From NCBI GenBank assembly GCA_016743995.1, contig JADGFG010000019.1, forward strand, positions 1 through 37,094: a stretch of 37,094 nt of DNA, read 5' to 3'. The stretch is from Kangiellaceae bacterium. GTDB lineage: Bacteria; Pseudomonadota; Gammaproteobacteria; Enterobacterales; Kangiellaceae. The position numbers and the translations under genes were made by a program. The notes beneath the pieces were generated by a model. The model was not told the DNA's origin. It made no database searches and saw only the letters and a program-made list of their open reading frames with translations. The stretch's first letter is position 1. Each line of letters begins with the position of its first letter. Positions 17,940 through 27,592 of this stretch are shown one piece after another.

Positions 17940-19148
17940 TTAAGCAGCAACAACCTTTGCAACGGCTTTTTCAAAGGCCGCCATCCCTTGCTCAATTTCA
18001 GCTTCAGTAACTAGCAAAGAAGGTGCAAATCGAATAACATTTGGACCTGCTATCAGAATCATCAGATTTTGTTCCAGAGAAGCAACCATAAAATCTCGCG
18101 CACGCCCCAGATATTTCTCTTTTAACGCGCCACCAATTAACAGCCCTTTACCACGCACTTCATCAAAGATGTCGTACTTTTCATTAATCATCTGCAATTT
18201 AGTTTCATACAGCGCACGTTTTTCGTTTACGCCAGCTAAAACAGTTTCGCTATTAATAATGTCAAAAGCTTTACTGGCCACGGCACAAGCCAGCGCGTTA
18301 CCGCCGTAAGTACTACCATGACTACCAATATTAAGTGCCACGGCAAATTTGTCTTTGGCTAACATGGCACCAATTGGAAAGCCACCACCCAGCGCTTTCG
18401 CACTCGTCAACACATCGGGCTCAACGCCATAATCCATATAAGCAAATAGCTGGCCTGTCCGGCCCATGCCTGTTTGAATTTCATCAAGGACCATAACCGC
18501 ATTAAATTTATCACACAGTTCACGCACCTTTTTCATAAAGGCTTTATCTGCTGAAATAATCCCCCCTTCTCCCTGAACAGGCTCCAGAACTATCGCACAG
18601 GTTTTATCAGAAACCGCTTTTTCCAGCATTTCGATATTATTAAACTCAAGATGAGTGATGCCCTGAGGAAGTGGTTCGAAACCCTGAGTATATTTAGGTT
18701 GACCACCTACACATACGGTAAAAAGTGTTCTACCATGGAAAGATTGCTTAAATGAGATAATTTCATTTTTATCACTGCCAAAATTATCAGAGGCATATTT
18801 TCTGGCCAGTTTAAAGGCGGCTTCATTTGCCTCCCCACCAGAATTAGAGAAAAAAACTTTATCGGCAAAAGTATTATCAACCAGCTTTTTACCGAGTTCT
18901 AACGCAGGCACATTAGTAAAAACATTACTTAAATGCCAGAGCTTATCTGCTTGCTCCTTCAGTGCACCAGTTAACTCCGGGTGGCAATGCCCCAGCGCAT
19001 TAACCGCTATACCTCCGGCAAAATCGACATATTCATTATCATCTTTATCCCACAGTTTTGCCCCACTTCCTCTTACAGGAATGATTTTTAGTGGCGAATA
19101 GTTAGGTACCATTACGTCATCAAACGTTTCTCGTGATACTTCGGTCAT
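17940..19148 (-). CDS. astC: Succinylornithine / acetylornithine aminotransferase
   Basis: The product is 402 residues, a class III PLP aminotransferase. The PLP lysine is Lys251 in TSAKALGGGFPIGAM, and LDEIQTGMGRTG and FSNSGGEANEAAFKLAR are intact. The ArgD/AstC family transfers the amino group of N-acetyl- or N-succinylornithine to 2-oxoglutarate. Sequence alone does not separate the biosynthetic from the catabolic role. The divergent neighbour astA makes the catabolic AstC assignment likelier. A GGGA ribosome site lies 7 bases before the ATG. It ends at a strong bidirectional terminator. Confidence 0.9.
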   Translation of the reverse strand: MTEVSRETFDDVMVPNYSPLKIIPVRGSGAKLWDKDDNEYVDFAGGIAVNALGHCHPELTGALKEQADKLWHLSNVFTNVPALELGKKLVDNTFADKVFFSNSGGEANEAAFKLARKYASDNFGSDKNEIISFKQSFHGRTLFTVCVGGQPKYTQGFEPLPQGITHLEFNNIEMLEKAVSDKTCAIVLEPVQGEGGIISADKAFMKKVRELCDKFNAVMVLDEIQTGMGRTGQLFAYMDYGVEPDVLTSAKALGGGFPIGAMLAKDKFAVALNIGSHGSTYGGNALACAVASKAFDIINSETVLAGVNEKRALYETKLQMINEKYDIFDEVRGKGLLIGGALKEKYLGRARDFMVASLEQNLMILIAGPNVIRFAPSLLVTEAEIEQGMAAFEKAVAKVVAA

Positions 19149-19510
19149 TTTATTATCCCATTTCTCAATTCAATTATCATTTTGTTCAATATCAAGAACA
19201 TCGGAGCTATCATCGCTAATTTTTCATTCAGATTCCAGTCAAACACTCTACTTTTTACAAAATTAAGCCAATCAACCAGAAATATTAATTTATATTAGCC
19301 ATAAGCTGAATAATTCACTATATAAATAATGCCTGAGTCTGAGTTTTAACAATATAAAGGTAACGAAGGAATAACTCTATTGTAATAATTGGCTGTTACC
19401 TTTGCCCTGATCAGCGGTATAATCGGATTAGCGACTGACACTGCTTGATATGCAGCTATCAATAACAATAATTATATACTGAACAGACAAATACGGGAGT
19501 GCTCCATAGC
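19149..19510. other. Divergent astC-astA control region
   Basis: This AT-rich region of about 360 bases must hold promoters for both genes. A dyad TGAAT-A-ATTCA lies at 19307-19317. Its half-sites resemble ArgR half-sites, but the spacing is one base rather than four. I see no second half-box pair or RNA gene. Confidence 0.4.
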
Positions 19511-20533
19511 ATGATGATTATTCGTCCGGTGAGAATGGATGATTTAAATGACATTCTTGAACTGGCCAACAAAACAGGTACTGGTTTAACCACTTTACCT
19601 GATAGTAAAAAACATCTGATCCAGAAAATTGAAAACTCAGTTAACGCGTTTAACCTCGAAAACTGCAAACCTATGGATGAGTGCTATTTATTTGTTCTGG
19701 AAGATACAATACAAAAAAAGGTCGTTGGCACAAGCGGAATTGTTGCAGCTGTAGGTAGTACGCAACCCTTCTATACTTACAAACTCAATACTGAAGTTCA
19801 CTACTCTCAGTCAATGGACATTTACCGGAAACATAATTTTTTAACATTAACCAATGACTTTACTAATGCGTCCGAACTCTGCACGCTATTTCTTTCTCCT
19901 GACTTCAGAGGTGGTGGAAATGGGATGCTTTTATCAAAATGTCGCTTTTTATTTATCGCGCAACATCACCAGCGTTTCTGTGATAATGTCATCGCTGAAA
20001 TGCGTGGGTTGTCTGATGAGGAAGGACATTCTCCATTCTGGGAAAGCGTCGGCCGTCAGTTTTTCGGTATAGATTTTGAAACCGCAGATAAAGAAAACGG
20101 TGAAGGCAACAATCAGTTTATTGCCGAGCTTATGCCCCATCATCCAATCTATGTGCCCTTGCTTTCAAAGGAAGCACAAGAAGTTATTGGGATGGTACAT
20201 CCACACACTCGTCCCGCACTACAAATGCTTAAAGCGGAAGGCTTTCGATACAATGGTTATGTCGATATATTTGATGCAGGACCTACAATAGAATCCCCCG
20301 TAAAAGAAATTCGCTCAATAAAAGAGAGTTTTGAACTTAAAGTTAATGTGACTCAAGCAACTAACGATACCAATACTGCGTATGCAATCATCAGTAATTG
20401 TGAATTAAAAAATTTCAGAGCCTGCTTAACACGAATATCTCCGCCAGAAAAAAGTGAGATTTCAATTGATTCACAACTGGCGGAGGCTTTATCAGTCAAA
20501 AATGGTGATTCGATTCGCGTCAGGTTTTATTAA
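19511..20533 (+). CDS. astA: Arginine N-succinyltransferase
   Basis: The product is 340 residues (E. coli AstA is 344). It transfers succinyl from succinyl-CoA to the alpha-amino group of arginine, the first step of the AST arginine-degrading pathway. The N-terminus MMIIRPVRMDDLNDILELA is characteristic. The acyl-CoA-binding GNAT-like core includes LCTLFLSPDFRGGGNGMLLSK, and the conserved FWESVGRQFFGIDF block follows near residue 177. I chose ATG 19511 (19514 also possible), with GGGAG 11 bases upstream. An in-frame GTG at 19499 overlaps that ribosome site, so it is unlikely. astB, astD and astE do not follow. Confidence 0.93.
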   Translation: MMIIRPVRMDDLNDILELANKTGTGLTTLPDSKKHLIQKIENSVNAFNLENCKPMDECYLFVLEDTIQKKVVGTSGIVAAVGSTQPFYTYKLNTEVHYSQSMDIYRKHNFLTLTNDFTNASELCTLFLSPDFRGGGNGMLLSKCRFLFIAQHHQRFCDNVIAEMRGLSDEEGHSPFWESVGRQFFGIDFETADKENGEGNNQFIAELMPHHPIYVPLLSKEAQEVIGMVHPHTRPALQMLKAEGFRYNGYVDIFDAGPTIESPVKEIRSIKESFELKVNVTQATNDTNTAYAIISNCELKNFRACLTRISPPEKSEISIDSQLAEALSVKNGDSIRVRFY

Positions 20534-20544
20534 ACCTGCCCGAC

Positions 20545-20576
20545 TAAAAAATGCTGGTTCAGGTAAATTAACCAGC
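20545..20576 (-). terminator. Intrinsic terminator of the ureohydrolase gene, embedding its stop codon
   Basis: GCTGGTT and AACCAGC (20553-20559, 20570-20576) form a 7-bp stem with a 10-base loop. On the minus strand a T6 run follows (20551-20546). The stem takes in the last codons and part of the stop codon of the ureohydrolase gene. Confidence 0.7.
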
Positions 20577-21674
20577 CATCTGCTTAATTAAAAAAGCTGA
20601 AACTTCTGCTGCCGCTTCCAGGGTTTTTTCTGCTCCCTGAGGAGCCCCCATAGAAGTATTCAAAAATGGAGCGATTTCCATCATATCCGCACCAGTCACA
20701 GGAAACTCAGCGGCCAACAGACGTAATATCAACATCGCATCTTCAGTTAACAGACCATCAGGTTCTGGCGTACCGGTTGCAGAAGCAATACTCGAATCAA
20801 TTGCGTCAATATCAAAACTCACATAAAGTTCATCAATTGACTCATCCTTTAACTGTTGCAATATCGTATTCGCAATCAACGCTGCTCCTTTCTCCAGAAC
20901 CTCATTAGCCCAGAACTGCTTCACGCCAAATTTCTGCTCCCAGTGCGACTGGTCCTTACCACTTGAACGAATACCAATCTGAATTAAATGAGCAGGAGAA
21001 TTTAAATCTTCCAGGATGTGGGTACACCAGGAACCAAAACACAAATCAATCCCTAAACGCTCAACCATCAAATCGGTATGTGCATCAAAGTGTATAATAG
21101 CCACTCGTTTTCCATTTTTCTTTTTACTCTGCAAATAGGCTTTTGTTAACGGATAACTGATTGAATGATCACCACCAATTCCAAAAATACCTTTGTCAGG
21201 GAAAACACTATAAAAATCACTCGCTACATCTTGTGTGATTGACAAGGGACTCACATAAAACTGACTACTTTGTTCTTCGTACAAAGCAACCCGACAATTA
21301 TCAATAGTCTGTTGATTCAGATATTTATCATGCAACAAATGAGGAATGACTCTCACATCTCCCATATCAAATGCAGGTAACTGACCATATTGTTCACGCA
21401 TAGCATTACGCAAAAATAAAGGCCCCCAGTTAGCCCCCCGTAAAATTCCACCACCACAATCAGAACTAATTCCCAGAATGACGACTTTTCCTTCCTGAGG
21501 TATTTGATCAAGTGATTTTTTCCATAAATCGTCGATATCATTCAGTTGGCCATAAATGGCCTTATGCAAGACTTCTTTACGCTCCTTCGCGGTATTAACG
21601 GTATAAACGCCATTTCCAGGCGGACATAAACATTTTTCAATTTTTGCTTTAAACTCTGGCCATCTGTTGTTCAT
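20568..21674 (-). CDS. Ureohydrolase family protein (arginase/agmatinase superfamily)
   Basis: The product is 368 residues, a manganese-dependent ureohydrolase fold. All metal ligands are present: His170 in GIGGDHS, Asp197-His199-Asp201 in FDAHTDL, and Asp288-Asp290 in SFDIDAID. Members release urea (or formamide) from guanidino or formimino compounds such as arginine, agmatine or formiminoglutamate. The N-terminal region before the first strand is longer than in typical arginases of about 300 residues. The substrate cannot be read from motifs. Its position beside astC-astA suggests an arginine-derived compound; N2-succinylarginine is a speculative possibility. It lies 48 bases after the S9 peptidase gene on the same strand, so the two probably share a transcript. 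Confidence 0.85.
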   Translation of the reverse strand: MNNRWPEFKAKIEKCLCPPGNGVYTVNTAKERKEVLHKAIYGQLNDIDDLWKKSLDQIPQEGKVVILGISSDCGGGILRGANWGPLFLRNAMREQYGQLPAFDMGDVRVIPHLLHDKYLNQQTIDNCRVALYEEQSSQFYVSPLSITQDVASDFYSVFPDKGIFGIGGDHSISYPLTKAYLQSKKKNGKRVAIIHFDAHTDLMVERLGIDLCFGSWCTHILEDLNSPAHLIQIGIRSSGKDQSHWEQKFGVKQFWANEVLEKGAALIANTILQQLKDESIDELYVSFDIDAIDSSIASATGTPEPDGLLTEDAMLILRLLAAEFPVTGADMMEIAPFLNTSMGAPQGAEKTLEAAAEVSAFLIKQMAG

Positions 21675-21722
21675 AATTACTTTCTCAATAAGAATTGAAT
21701 TAATGTATCAAACACTCAACGT

Positions 21723-23678
21723 TTATTTTAAGTGTTTTATTTTCAACGAATCTAAAGATTCTTCAGAGTCGATACACAAAATACTACGATAAAAAGAAAG
21801 CTCAGCATTCAAGGCTTTAATAATGGTTTCTGACTGTCTGAAACCATGCCCTTCTCCCTCAAACAACACATAAGCATAAGGAATCTTTTTTTCATCTAAC
21901 GCAGCTGCCATAGATTCGGCCTGGCCTGGTGGAACCACTTTGTCTTCACTACCCTGCAAAAGTAAAATAGGACAGGAAAGTTGATCAGTATGATGAATAG
22001 GAGAACGTGATTGATAAAGCACTTTTTTCTCTGGATAAGGGCCAACCATTTTATCCAGATAACGTGCCTCAAATTTATGACTATCTGCAGCCAGAGATTC
22101 GAGGTCAGCAACTCCGTATCGGCTCATACCTGCTGCAAAAATATCGTAAAAAGTTAATGCACAAAGCGTTGTATATCCGCCCGCACTTCCCCCTCGAATC
22201 AGCAGCTTATCTTTGTCAACCAGACGCTTTTCAACCAGGTAATTTGCCGCAGCAACGCAGTCTTCTACATCAACAACGCCCCACTCCCCTGATAATAACT
22301 CTTTATATTTTTTTCCAAAACCAGTACTACCGCCATAATTGACATCGACAACAGCAAACCCTCGATTTGTCCAGAACTGAATATCAGCATTTAACGAATT
22401 ATCAGTAAATGCAGTCGGACCACCATGGCTCATGACTATTAAAGGCGGGCTTGAACCTTCTGGCGCTTGAAATTCAGCGTTTAATGGAGGGTAGTAAAAA
22501 GCATGACATAACCGGTTATTCTCCGAATTGAAACTGATAGGTTCTGCGACACTGATATTCTCACTCGATAAGGGGAAAGTAGATGGCTCTGACAATAACT
22601 GACAAGACTTTGATTGAATATCATAACGATACATCGCGCTATCATCTGCCGGTCCCGATGCACAAAAATACAAGGCTTTATCATCAGCCAGCAAAGGACC
22701 AGAAAAAGCTTTAAAAGGTAATGGGACCGGCTCTATATGGCCGCTGGAAGGATCAATATGAGATAAATGCTGTTCCCCCCTTTCAAAATTCAGCGCATAT
22801 AAAGTACCATCCGAATTAATCACATAGGTACCCAGCCCAAATATCCACTGTGGAGTCGCAAAATCCCTGTCTATTGGTGTTAAAGCATTCAGCATCCCCT
22901 CTCGATGAGAATAGATATTTGTCCAGCCACTTTTGTCACTAATATAATGCAGTACGCCATCATCTCCCCATTGAGGCTGAAAAATGGAAACGCCTTTTCC
23001 ACCAGTCACTCGATGAGCGGCATCAATTGAACCGTCGGCATGAAAATCAGCCAACCAGAGTTCACTGGAGTCCCATGGCATATCAGGCTGATTCCAACAA
23101 GTCCAACAAATTCGCTGACCCTTTTTACTCAACCTGGGAAAACTGTAAAAATCGAAACCAGCATGAATAACATTAACTTCTAATGATTCCAGGTTGATTG
23201 ATATCAACTCATTGATTACATCTGAATCAATATGGGTTTCCCTGACGGCAATTAAGTTTTTATGAAGAACGTCGATACAAAAATCCGCATAACGAGACTC
23301 TTTATTAACCTCAACCGGAGTGATAGCTTTAACCTGCCCAGCATCGAGCGATTCATCATACAAATACACACGATTGTCTTCCGCACTGGAATAAAATATA
23401 CGCCCATCGACTACGAGGTAGTCTCCGCCACCATATTCATGAACCCTAGTCCTGACACTGATGTCGCCAGGTAACACTTCTTCAATGTCTTCTCCAATAT
23501 CAGCTCCACTCGCTTTACTCCGCATGAGCACACCACGCCCATTCTCCATCGCTCGGACTTCAAGCCAGTACATGGAACCGTTATCAATGTTAAGATGACC
23601 ATATTTACGACCTTTACGAGCTAAGACTTCAGCTGTCAGATTCGATTTCCAACTTCCGTAGGGTTTAATTTTTTTCAT
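21723..23678 (-). CDS. S9 family prolyl oligopeptidase-type peptidase
   Basis: The product is 651 residues: an N-terminal beta-propeller (about 30-400) and a C-terminal alpha/beta-hydrolase domain. The catalytic triad is Ser498 (RGGSAGGY), Asp579 (GSEDKVVP) and His611 (GEGHGF). The oxyanion region MSHGGPTAF is near residue 416. It resembles the S9C/acylaminoacyl-peptidase and dipeptidyl-peptidase group, which cut short peptides. No signal peptide is seen, so it is probably cytosolic. GGAG lies 8 bases before the ATG. It heads a two-gene transcript with the ureohydrolase, linking peptide breakdown to arginine use (inference). Confidence 0.9.
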   Translation of the reverse strand: MKKIKPYGSWKSNLTAEVLARKGRKYGHLNIDNGSMYWLEVRAMENGRGVLMRSKASGADIGEDIEEVLPGDISVRTRVHEYGGGDYLVVDGRIFYSSAEDNRVYLYDESLDAGQVKAITPVEVNKESRYADFCIDVLHKNLIAVRETHIDSDVINELISINLESLEVNVIHAGFDFYSFPRLSKKGQRICWTCWNQPDMPWDSSELWLADFHADGSIDAAHRVTGGKGVSIFQPQWGDDGVLHYISDKSGWTNIYSHREGMLNALTPIDRDFATPQWIFGLGTYVINSDGTLYALNFERGEQHLSHIDPSSGHIEPVPLPFKAFSGPLLADDKALYFCASGPADDSAMYRYDIQSKSCQLLSEPSTFPLSSENISVAEPISFNSENNRLCHAFYYPPLNAEFQAPEGSSPPLIVMSHGGPTAFTDNSLNADIQFWTNRGFAVVDVNYGGSTGFGKKYKELLSGEWGVVDVEDCVAAANYLVEKRLVDKDKLLIRGGSAGGYTTLCALTFYDIFAAGMSRYGVADLESLAADSHKFEARYLDKMVGPYPEKKVLYQSRSPIHHTDQLSCPILLLQGSEDKVVPPGQAESMAAALDEKKIPYAYVLFEGEGHGFRQSETIIKALNAELSFYRSILCIDSEESLDSLKIKHLK

Positions 23679-23865
23679 TTTATGATCTCCATGAGCATCT
23701 TTTTAGCATTGATATTTCGGTGCAATAGCAAAAGTTGAGCTCTGTTTCTTTATAAGAAGTATTAAGCAAGAACCAGCTGAACAGTGACAAAAAAGGTCAA
23801 ACAGTTAAACTCAGTTAGTTAAGCTTAGATTAATTGAGCTTATAGAGCGAAGAGTTGTATTTCTA

Positions 23866-23909
23866 CAAAAAGCACCGGTTAATTCTTTAAGTTTATCAGT
23901 AATTAACCG
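23866..23909 (-). terminator. Probable sohB terminator
   Basis: Perfect 9-bp arms CGGTTAATT (23876-23884) and AATTAACCG (23901-23909) enclose a 16-base loop. On the minus strand the stem is followed by GTGC and T5 (23870-23866). A second small hairpin (AAAAGTAA/TTACTTTT, 23922-23942) overlaps the sohB stop codon. Confidence 0.55.
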
Positions 23910-23940
23910 AATGCTACTCGTAAAAGTAAGTTTGTTACTT

Positions 23941-25167
23941 TTAGCCTTTAAATAAACGAGACTCCAGACTTCTTTGCCAGATTGATAAAAAGGCTTTTTC
24001 CAGCATTGACTGTAAAGAAAAAGACAAGCGCTGAGACAACGGCTTTTTCACTTCGTAATTAATCTCAAAGATATCTGAGTTTTCAGCAGCTTCAAGAATA
24101 ATATCATCGCTTGTCATAACTTCATCGATTAAACCCAGCTTTAACGCCTGACTACCGTACCAGTGTTCGCCAGTTGCAACTTTTTCAATATCCAGCGATG
24201 GTCGATTCTGGATAATAAACTCCTTAAAAAGAACATGAGTTTCTTCCAGTTCAGACTTAAATTTACTACGAGCCTCTTCACTATTTTCGGCAAACATAGT
24301 TAAAGTCCGCTTAAACTCCCCTGCGGTATGTTGCTCATAATCCACTTTATTATGCTTGAGTAGTCGATGAAAATTGGGGATTTCAGCAACAACACCAATT
24401 GAACCAACAACGGCAAAAGGCGCTGCAACAATTTTATCAGCAGTACACGCCATCATATATCCGCCTGAAGCCGCAACCTGATCAACAGCAATCGTTAATT
24501 CCAGGCCGGCTTGTTTTAATCGCTGAAGCTGAGAAGCAGCTAATCCATAAGAATGAACCATACCCCCCGGACTTTCCAGTCTTAGCAATACTTTATCGCC
24601 TTCTTTAGACGCAGAAACAATTGCTGATATCTCTTCTCTGAGATTTTCAACAGCAGAAGCTTCAACATCACCATCAAAATTTAAAACAAATAGACGCGGT
24701 TTACTTTCTGCTTCTTTATCAACTTCATGCTCTGTCTGACTGTCATCAGTACTTTCGACTATTTTAGCATTTGAGTTTTCAACATCCGAATTTTCAACAA
24801 GCGCTGACTTCTCGTCGCTTGTTTCAGTACCATTAGAACTCTCTTTCTCTTTTTCCTCTTTCTCTTTTTGCTTTTTCTGTTTTAATGCAAGCTTTAAGGC
24901 TTTTTTCTTTTTCTTCTCTTCCGCTTTATGTTGCTTTTTATGTTCTTTTGCCTGAATTTTGTACTCTTCTTCACTCATTATTTCCTTGAGCATACCTTCT
25001 TTAACTTCTTCTATTTCTTCACTCAGGTTAATAATTTCAATATGTCCTTCCGCACTTTTTTTATTTTTCTGTCCGGCACTCACAATCGCACTGAGAACAA
25101 CAATAATTGCCAGCACAATAGTCACCGCCTGGGCGAGAAACATGCCATAATCCGATAAAAAGTTCAA
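23941..25167 (-). CDS. sohB: Inner-membrane S49 family protease SohB
   Basis: The product is 408 residues (E. coli SohB is 349). The N-terminal membrane anchor is about residues 8-30. The S49 catalytic dyad is Ser234 (VAASGGYMMA) and Lys286 (GEFKRTLT), 52 residues apart as I recall for E. coli SohB. A VLRLESPGGMVH-like block precedes it. Residues about 75-155 form an expanded linker: lysine-rich, then Ser/Glu/Asp-rich. This accounts for the extra length. The start is TTG at 25167: a strong GAGGTG ribosome site lies 5 bases upstream, and the next Met would cut into the conserved N-terminal NFLSDYGMFLA block. The role is membrane protein quality control. Confidence 0.95.
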   Translation of the reverse strand: MNFLSDYGMFLAQAVTIVLAIIVVLSAIVSAGQKNKKSAEGHIEIINLSEEIEEVKEGMLKEIMSEEEYKIQAKEHKKQHKAEEKKKKKALKLALKQKKQKEKEEKEKESSNGTETSDEKSALVENSDVENSNAKIVESTDDSQTEHEVDKEAESKPRLFVLNFDGDVEASAVENLREEISAIVSASKEGDKVLLRLESPGGMVHSYGLAASQLQRLKQAGLELTIAVDQVAASGGYMMACTADKIVAAPFAVVGSIGVVAEIPNFHRLLKHNKVDYEQHTAGEFKRTLTMFAENSEEARSKFKSELEETHVLFKEFIIQNRPSLDIEKVATGEHWYGSQALKLGLIDEVMTSDDIILEAAENSDIFEINYEVKKPLSQRLSFSLQSMLEKAFLSIWQRSLESRLFKG

Positions 25168-25251
25168 AAATTCACCTCTAATTTCAAATAGCTTATAATA
25201 ATTAATGTTTGAAGCGGCATCATACTAAGGGAAAATGCTTCTTAAATAAAC

Positions 25252-25280
25252 AAAAAAAGCCCTTGCCAACAGGCAAAGGC
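25252..25280 (-). terminator. Intrinsic terminator of the lipase lipoprotein gene
   Basis: A 9-bp stem with one mismatch (25259-25267 with 25272-25280, 4-base loop) is followed on the minus strand by T7 (25258-25252). It lies 26 bases past the stop codon and separates this gene from sohB. Confidence 0.85.
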
Positions 25281-25305
25281 TTCATAAAAGTCGAACAGGC
25301 GGGTT

Positions 25306-27477
25306 TTATTGAGCCAACCACTCCGGTCTGCTAACCTGAACCCCTTTTGTTGCAGCAGGTGAATTAAGAAAAGTCACCATCTGGGTCTGCATTTCAATCG
25401 TCAGGTCACGGTTTTCTGTCGGCACCAGTGCCGATTTGTGATCGCCAATGTTAAAGCGGGCAAAAAGACGATTACCTGCAACAAAACCAGCTTCGGTTAC
25501 ACTAATAGTTTCAGTGTCCATAAACCTGGTAAGTGGTGTATTACCCGATTGAGGTGCATTAGCAATAGTACTGGGGATATGAACATCACCATCATTGTGC
25601 ATGATAAGCACTGGCACATTATTCACCTTCGCAAATGCAGAAAGGCTGGCAGGATCAATCGTATCAACAACGGTTTGTGCGACAAACATAAATTTAGCGT
25701 AATCAGCAGTGCCACGTTCAATGCCTGCGGCAGCCAATCCGGCATGAATAGACGGACCAAAGTAAGGCGAACCATCCAGTAATAACGCAATACCACTACC
25801 CGGGCTCATTAATACCGCTGATTTGATATTATCGGAATATCCCAGAAACCCAACACCGGTCATAGCGCCAAGTGAATGCGCAACAAAACTGATTTTTGTC
25901 TCATCAAAATCAGTGCCTCCTCCATCAATATCCATATATTTAATAGCTTTTTCCAGCGCCAGTAAATCCAGAATTGCCTGACGCCCGTTATCTCTGACCG
26001 TCAATAAACTCTTAAGATTAATAAAGTGCTTGCCAGATTCATCAACTTTTCCATCAGGTCCTGGCGCACCGGTATCATTGTTAACATAATCTACCCCAAA
26101 AGTTCTTTCTCGAACGCCAGCCGAAGAATACCCCGCAAACACACCAGGTTTACCATTGGCCAGTAATAGCTGATGAAAACCATTATCCTCCGCTATTCCA
26201 TGAATCGGTTTATCCATGGCAATCACCGCATTACAGGAACCTGGCCCCGCTAGTGAATCAGCCACACTTAGCATTGCCGTTCGGTCGCTGGTAATACCAT
26301 GTTGAAAAATAGTAACCGCATAAGGCTTACTACAACTGGGATGTTTAGGCAAAGCCACCAGTAAAGGCACTCTTTCGATTCCGGTTACCTGAGGCAGTTT
26401 ATTAGCATAACTGGTGTGTTTTCCTGCGAGTGGGTTTTCCATCATTCTCCCCTCCACAGGCACCATGGCTGCCCCATGAAAGAACTCACTAACCACTGCA
26501 GTCGGCTTTTCGGCCGTAGGTGCCGTTAAAAAGTAATTTAAGTTAATTTCACCTTTATGAAGATCCGCTGCGCCCATTCCGCCAACAATCGTAGTATCTG
26601 TCATTAAAGAACTAAAGATGGGAGTTGGAACCTGACCTTGAGCAATGGCACCGTCAATGTAAAACATTTTTGAACTTACAACCACCGCACCAACCGCCTC
26701 TACGGTAAACTGAAAGCTTAGTGTAATATCCGCTTTAGGCTGGCCTGCTACTTCTGCGGCATTTTCCATCGCATTAACCAGTTTACGAGCCCCCTCTAAA
26801 GGACCTGTTGGTAATTCTTCCGGGATAGGGGTTGTCGTCTGAGTAATAGCATACTGTCGATCTGCAAAAGTTGAATTTCCACTAGAATCCTTAATACCAT
26901 TAGTCAGCACGACCATGTAGCTGGCCTGTTGTACCAGTGGTTTTAAAGGTATCACCGCAACACTCATTTGTCCTGATAATGCGGCTACAAAGTCGACTCC
27001 GGCAACCAGCTCTTTTTCAACACCAGTCACAGCACCAGTCGGAGCAGGAATACCTGAACTCACTTCTGGTCTTTTAACATTCACTTTAAACAGGCGAATT
27101 GTCTTACCCGGAAGAATGGTATCTTTATTCAGAGTAACGGCCGGATTGGCCGGGTCAGTATTTAATTCATTAACAAAGGCAATGCTAAATGGTGCGGTCG
27201 CAGACCATCCATCCATCGCACTGAGCGCTACTGTCGGGTCAGAAAAATCAGTCGCATCAGCAACAGGTGGGTTCAGGGTAAAATCGGCTGTGTCCTTAAA
27301 CAAAAAGTCGTTGGGTAAAGGTATTTTACCTTCACCAGGCTTAAAAAGTGGCCTGGTTGACGAAATGTTGCCCTGCCCTCCCGTTCCATCATGAATGATG
27401 GGTTCTTTAGTGCTATTACCGCAACCAACGATTCCCGTCAAAACAAGGATACCAAACCCCTGGATCAGTTTACTCAT
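25306..27477 (-). CDS. VolA/Pla-1/cef-type lipase lipoprotein
   Basis: The product is 723 residues. A lipoprotein signal ends in GIVG-Cys19, with Gly at +2, which fits outer-membrane rather than inner-membrane retention. The N-terminal half matches the bacterial virulence-factor lipase N-terminal domain (FKPGEGKIPLPNDFLF, repeated Pro-rich strands). The C-terminal alpha/beta-hydrolase shows a nucleophile elbow with Ser535 (VAHSLGAMTG). Probable triad partners are Asp631 (NDGDVHIP) and His680 (IGDHKSAL). VolA of Vibrio cholerae is a surface lysophospholipase that releases fatty acids from host lipid; here a role in scavenging exogenous lipid is inferred. GGAG lies 7 bases before the ATG. The gene has its own terminator. 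Confidence 0.88.
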   Translation of the reverse strand: MSKLIQGFGILVLTGIVGCGNSTKEPIIHDGTGGQGNISSTRPLFKPGEGKIPLPNDFLFKDTADFTLNPPVADATDFSDPTVALSAMDGWSATAPFSIAFVNELNTDPANPAVTLNKDTILPGKTIRLFKVNVKRPEVSSGIPAPTGAVTGVEKELVAGVDFVAALSGQMSVAVIPLKPLVQQASYMVVLTNGIKDSSGNSTFADRQYAITQTTTPIPEELPTGPLEGARKLVNAMENAAEVAGQPKADITLSFQFTVEAVGAVVVSSKMFYIDGAIAQGQVPTPIFSSLMTDTTIVGGMGAADLHKGEINLNYFLTAPTAEKPTAVVSEFFHGAAMVPVEGRMMENPLAGKHTSYANKLPQVTGIERVPLLVALPKHPSCSKPYAVTIFQHGITSDRTAMLSVADSLAGPGSCNAVIAMDKPIHGIAEDNGFHQLLLANGKPGVFAGYSSAGVRERTFGVDYVNNDTGAPGPDGKVDESGKHFINLKSLLTVRDNGRQAILDLLALEKAIKYMDIDGGGTDFDETKISFVAHSLGAMTGVGFLGYSDNIKSAVLMSPGSGIALLLDGSPYFGPSIHAGLAAAGIERGTADYAKFMFVAQTVVDTIDPASLSAFAKVNNVPVLIMHNDGDVHIPSTIANAPQSGNTPLTRFMDTETISVTEAGFVAGNRLFARFNIGDHKSALVPTENRDLTIEMQTQMVTFLNSPAATKGVQVSRPEWLAQ

Positions 27478-27592
27478 TTAATTTCTCCCAAAACAGTATT
27501 AAGGGTATCCACGCTTGTCTCTTACAACAGCTTCCTGGCTCATAAGATTTCTAAGTATTGTTGTGAGCTACCCATTTATAACGACTATTTTT

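Noticed and set aside
19307-19317. TGAATAATTCA as an ArgR operator for astC-astA
   Set aside because: The half-sites are right but the spacing is one base instead of four, and no second box is present.
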